A DNA stretch of 64,000 nucleotides, from contig OX485806.1 in NCBI GenBank assembly GCA_950295325.1, positions 14,446,001 through 14,510,000 of the forward strand, written 5' to 3'. The notes beneath the pieces are model-generated. The model was not told the origin of the DNA and did not search any database. It saw nothing but the letters and a program-made list of their open reading frames with translations. Shown here piece after piece: positions 61,300 to 64,000 of the stretch. Position numbers and translations under genes: made by a program. This DNA is from Polytrichum commune (taxonomy: Eukaryota > Streptophyta > Polytrichopsida > Polytrichales > Polytrichaceae). Numbering within the stretch: position 1 is the first letter of the stretch; the number at the start of each line of letters is the position of its first letter.

Positions 61300-61640
61300 G
61301 AAGTTGCACTTATTATGTAGTTTGCAGAAGTTGCACTTATTTTGTTTGTTGCAGGTTCAGTTGCAGATGGCTGCATGGAGGACTCCAGCCACATAAGTTT
61401 TGAGGTTGCATTACAATTGTTGGTGTATAATATGTCTTATACTCATTTTAGCATCGGAGTGTGTGTTTGTGTGTTGTTTTGCAGGTCGATGGATGGAATT
61501 TTGCGATCTAGCCTCACTCCATCCCATTTATTAACACACACCGTATCGGCATGGCATCCCATTTTTTACATATTATTGTATAAATTTGAACTCATTGCAG
61601 CATCGGAGTGTGTGTTTGTGTGTTGTTTTGCAGGTCCCCA
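61300..61640 (+). repeat. Direct repeats downstream of the transposase gene
   Basis: A 37-bp phrase beginning 'gcatcggagtgtgtgtttgt' and ending 'ttgttttgcaggtc' occurs at about 61,452 and again at about 61,600. 'tttgcagaagttgcacttat' occurs twice near 61,296 and 61,322. Each ends in a TTTGCAG that resembles a splice acceptor, so these may be duplicated 3' UTR intron ends. Confidence 0.65.
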
Positions 61641-62239
61641 AGACGTGAAGATTGATGGTGGAAGCCAGATTGCACTTCAACATGTAGATTTAGAGACCAT
61701 ATGAGAATATGTTATAGCAGTTAGTCGCCATATGACCACTAAAATAACTTGGAATTGCCATTTTACTAGGCATGAACTTCTAGGAAAAGCCATAATACTT
61801 CAGTGCTGGGCAAATTGTCGCCCACATTTTACTATATTTCAATAAAGATCATCGCCAACATTTTTCCACAATTTTCCACATACTGTTTGTGCAAGTAGCC
61901 ACATGTATGCAATTTTGTGAGCATTGTTGCCCAAAAAATTAGCTTGAAATTCAACATAATCGCCAGTATTGAAAAATGTAAGGCTTGTTCTGTAGCCAGA
62001 TGATCAAGTTCCAAAAAAACAAAAAAAAAAGGCTGGTGTGGGTGGATGGAGGGGGAGGGGGCAAATTTTTGGGCATAATGGCTTGAGAACCAGTTAACTG
62101 TGAACACTAATTATTATGCTGCTAATTAATTGAAATCCATGCTTCAATCCCGGCTTAATTATTACTATTGTTCAGTACTTTGAGTACGTTAAGTCACTCG
62201 AGTGACAACCTATACCATAAGAAAGGTAAGATATATAGT

Positions 62240-62386
62240 AGTTGAAAGAGTGGCCAACAGGAAATATGGATTCTGGATGCCTGACATGAATCACAAGGTC
62301 AATCCTGACCACCTTGTCTACAGGTACCAGCCGGAGAACAAATCCACTAACTTAATTACAAGTGATGAAAACCTAAGGGAGCTAAT
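62240..62386 (+). other. Unassigned exon-like frame interrupted by a MITE-like element
   Basis: The plus strand reads 'VERVANRKYGFWMPDMNHKV' and 'NPDHLVYRYQPENKSTN', continuous up to the MITE-like repeat at 62,387. Composition is protein-like and differs from flanking DNA, but I do not recognise the family. It may be coding sequence of a transposon or an interrupted host gene. Confidence 0.35.
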
Positions 62387-62697
62387 CAGTGATCGGGGAG
62401 ATTTTTGGGCATAAACGATTGAGATCCTAGAGTTTACAAGTCCAACTAGTTGCATGTTGACATCCTCCAGTTTTCCTATATAATATTGGAGCTATATTCT
62501 ATAAATTCCTCTCAACTGATCGGTAATTTTCCGGCAATCTTGAACTTCAACAGGTTATTTATCAAACTCAACCGGTTCATCTGTAACTAAGTGCCGGTTC
62601 TCCCCGATAATTGATGTCAACCTGTAATTAGTTGGACTTACTTCCAAACAGTAGGAAATCTACCTAACCTGCCCAAAAATCTCCCCAATCAACACTG
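62387..62697 (+). mobile_element. MITE-like element (second full copy)
   Basis: A 311-bp unit starting 'cagtgatcggggagattttt' whose reversed right end is 'cagtgttgattggggagatt'. It forms a long inverted pair with 56,329-56,636, with the hAT transposase gene between them. It begins within an open plus-strand frame (62,240-62,386). Confidence 0.75.
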
Positions 62698-62706
62698 AAA
62701 TACAGG

Positions 62707-62760
62707 TTATTTATGGACTCAATATCATAGACCATAAAATTATATTGAGTCCATAAATAA
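62707..62760. repeat. Perfect 19-bp hairpin with 16-nt loop
   Basis: TTATTTATGGACTCAATAT (62,707-62,725) is exactly inverted at 62,742-62,760. It lies between the MITE-like repeat and the FKBP12 exons. It could be a small fold-back element or part of the flanking repeat. Confidence 0.8.
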
Positions 62761-62866
62761 TAATTTCAATACTTGATCTTGGGGTTTCATACAAATTGTC
62801 ATGTATCCCATTTAAACATACTCCCAGTACTCTAAGGATTAATACTAATTGGGTTTCTGTGGCAAG

Positions 62867-63279
62867 TTGGGACGAGGGTGTCTTAAGCATGGAAATTGGT
62901 GAAGTAGCACGGCTGAAGGTACATCTTGCTTTTCTACATTTCCTGGAAGGTCAACTTATGACTTAAAACCTATTGTGATTCATGTTGTGCATACACTCTA
63001 TTGAAGCTGGAAATGAAACATTCATCTGTAACATTATATCTTAAGATATATCATTGAAAGAATCGTAAGTGGCCAACCAAAAACTTTGCTACAGGATCCA
63101 ATCAAATAAGATGAAATCAAATTGTTAATGCTACAGTGTCATACACATATTTGGATTTTATAAGTTTCATCTATTTTTCTGATACATAAATCACTATCTA
63201 ATTGGTATTTTATTTATTGCAGTGCTCTCCTGACTATGCTTACGGATCAGGTGGTTTACCTGCATGGGGAATTCAACCC
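62867..63279 (+). pseudogene. FKBP12-type peptidyl-prolyl isomerase, two exons, 3' truncated by transposon sequence
   Basis: FKBP12 catalyses proline cis-trans isomerisation and binds FK506/rapamycin. Exon 62867-62918 encodes 'WDEGVLSMEIGEVARLK' (acceptor GGCAAG, donor GTACAT). Exon 63223-63279 encodes 'CSPDYAYGSGGLPAWGIQP'. Both match plant FKBP12 closely, including the intron position between them. The expected ending (about 17 residues after 'GIQP') is absent. At 63,280 the sequence changes to 'atatgtaacccataacccat' and then to the transposon terminus starting near 63,299. Exons for the N-terminal half were not found upstream, where the MITE and hAT element lie. The gene is therefore probably broken, although the missing exons might lie elsewhere in a spliced transcript. 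Confidence 0.85.
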
Positions 63280-63296
63280 ATATGTAACCCATAACC

Positions 63297-63375
63297 CATA
63301 TGCCCAAAAATCTACCCTCCTCCCCCTCCATCCACCCACACTATGGCAGAATTCTGTCAGTTGTACCTTCGTTGC
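63297..63375 (+). mobile_element. Additional copy of the transposon terminus
   Basis: 'tatgcccaaaaatctaccct' through 'ccacccacactatggcagaa' and 'ttctgtcagttgtaccttcg' matches the left end of the hAT element (56,653 onward) plus one palindrome arm, in the same orientation. It lies directly after the truncated FKBP12 exon, so it marks the left edge of a second element extending right, or a solo terminus. Confidence 0.75.
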
Positions 63376-64000
63376 ATAATAAGTAGGCCTAGCCACTAGG
63401 CCCGACACCACCCTAAATCCGGCCTCCCCAAAAAAGACATGAGGCCCACGGCCCCACCCCGCCTTGGTGGCAAGCACCACCCCCGCCCCCCACCCCACCG
63501 CCACCTAGGATCATTGAGGCCCTTGGATGGGCCTTGGTGGATCAACGGTCCGGATGCACCATGAAGAATCTCATATATAGCGCCTCAGTGACACGGCAAC
63601 CGAACCAGCAAAAAGGTGTGAATCTAGCCAAAAAAGGTGTGGAAATATCAATCCCCTATTTAAAATATACAGATTATATTATATTCCTTTAATATACAAT
63701 TTTTAAAATAAAATTTATCCTGAATATATTTAAAAATATTATTACAGAAACCAAAAAATCATTGAACAATTTATTATAATTAAGATCTTATCGCAGTAGG
63801 AAAGTTTATGAATATTAATGTTATATTATTTTGTTAATTTTATTTAAAATTTGAATATCAGTTGAATTGAAAAAATAGAAATTTATTTATTTTCAATATT
63901 TATAGCATGTAAATAAATTTGAAAATTACTCAAATTTTTTAAATGTAGTTTGAAATATGTAAAATGATGTGCTTAAAATTTTTAAAGTTTGAATTCAAAT
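63376..64000. other. C-rich then AT-rich flank, no recognised gene
   Basis: 63,380-63,500 is C-rich on the plus strand with short 'ggcctagccactaggcc'-type palindromes. From 63,650 the sequence is strongly AT-rich. No coding evidence is seen. Confidence 0.5.

Larger units (their letters stand above)
56653..62077 (+). mobile_element. hAT-family DNA transposon, apparently autonomous
   Basis: The left end (56,653-56,694, starting 'tatgcccaaaaatttgcccc') is inverted at the right end (62,036-62,077, ending 'ggcaaatttttgggcata'), about 42 bp with few mismatches. Between them lies a complete hAT transposase gene with an ORF-free 5' leader of about 1.3 kb. An 80-bp palindrome interrupts the left end just inside the inverted repeat. 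The true tips and an 8-bp target duplication could not be established because similar sequences are nested on both sides. Confidence 0.68.

Noticed and set aside
58252-61394. Minus-strand frames opposite the hAT transposase
   Set aside because: Shadows of the conserved plus-strand coding sequence; they lack domain patterns of their own.
1-64000. tRNA, rRNA or CRISPR features
   Set aside because: I looked for the tRNA T-loop consensus (GGTTCGAATCC type), rRNA blocks and regular spaced repeats and found none convincing. A tRNAscan run could still reveal a divergent tRNA.

Overview
This is nuclear DNA of a land plant. The evidence is a plant-type mRNA cap (guanine-N7) methyltransferase with GT-AG introns, a PSMD9/Nas2 proteasome-assembly chaperone, exons closely matching plant FKBP12, a fragment of plant TFIIIA, an F-box gene, telo-box motifs, and a dense load of LINE, hAT and MITE-like elements. 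The single-exon F-box type and the repeat content fit a seed-free plant (bryophyte, lycophyte or fern) better than a flowering plant, but the species cannot be fixed from the window. Genes are sparse (about one per 10 kb or less) and about half the window is repeats.

Layout. 1-9.8 kb: a LINE on the minus strand, cut by the left window edge. ORF1 is intact. ORF2 (APE endonuclease, reverse transcriptase, RNase H) is broken by stops and frameshifts. 9.8-13.5 kb: degenerate dispersed repeats, then four tandem repeats of about 240 bp running up to the start codon of the next gene. 13.5-22.6 kb (+): cap methyltransferase, 11 exons predicted to join into one 1,320-codon frame; about 1,000 codons form a disordered tail. 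24.2-28.9 kb (-): complete five-exon PSMD9 homologue (230 codons), convergent with the methyltransferase. 29-34 kb: a cluster of Harbinger-like MITEs. 37.3-38.6 kb (+): single-exon F-box protein. 38.6-52 kb: mostly AT-rich noncoding DNA with microsatellites, tandem repeats, a broken TFIIIA exon and a possible LTR-like block.

52.15-55.94 kb (-): the most unusual locus. It is a decayed multi-exon gene with a ParB/sulfiredoxin-like segment (G-N-H-R motif) followed by a beta-class DNA N4/N6-methyltransferase-like fold, an architecture typical of bacteria and phages. Five internal stops or frame breaks are visible, and most of the stops are one C-to-T change from Gln or Arg codons.

56.1-63.4 kb: an apparently intact three-exon hAT-like transposase gene (911 codons) sits between inverted terminal sequences and inverted copies of a 310-bp MITE-like repeat, with an 80-bp near-perfect palindrome at its left end. 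On its right are two FKBP12 exons, the last cut off by another copy of the same transposon terminus. The remainder is AT-rich.

The coding genes do not form a pathway. Cap methyltransferase (mRNA processing), PSMD9 (proteasome base assembly) and the F-box protein (substrate selection for ubiquitination) are independent loci. All exon models were built by eye from splice signals, reading phase and family resemblance.
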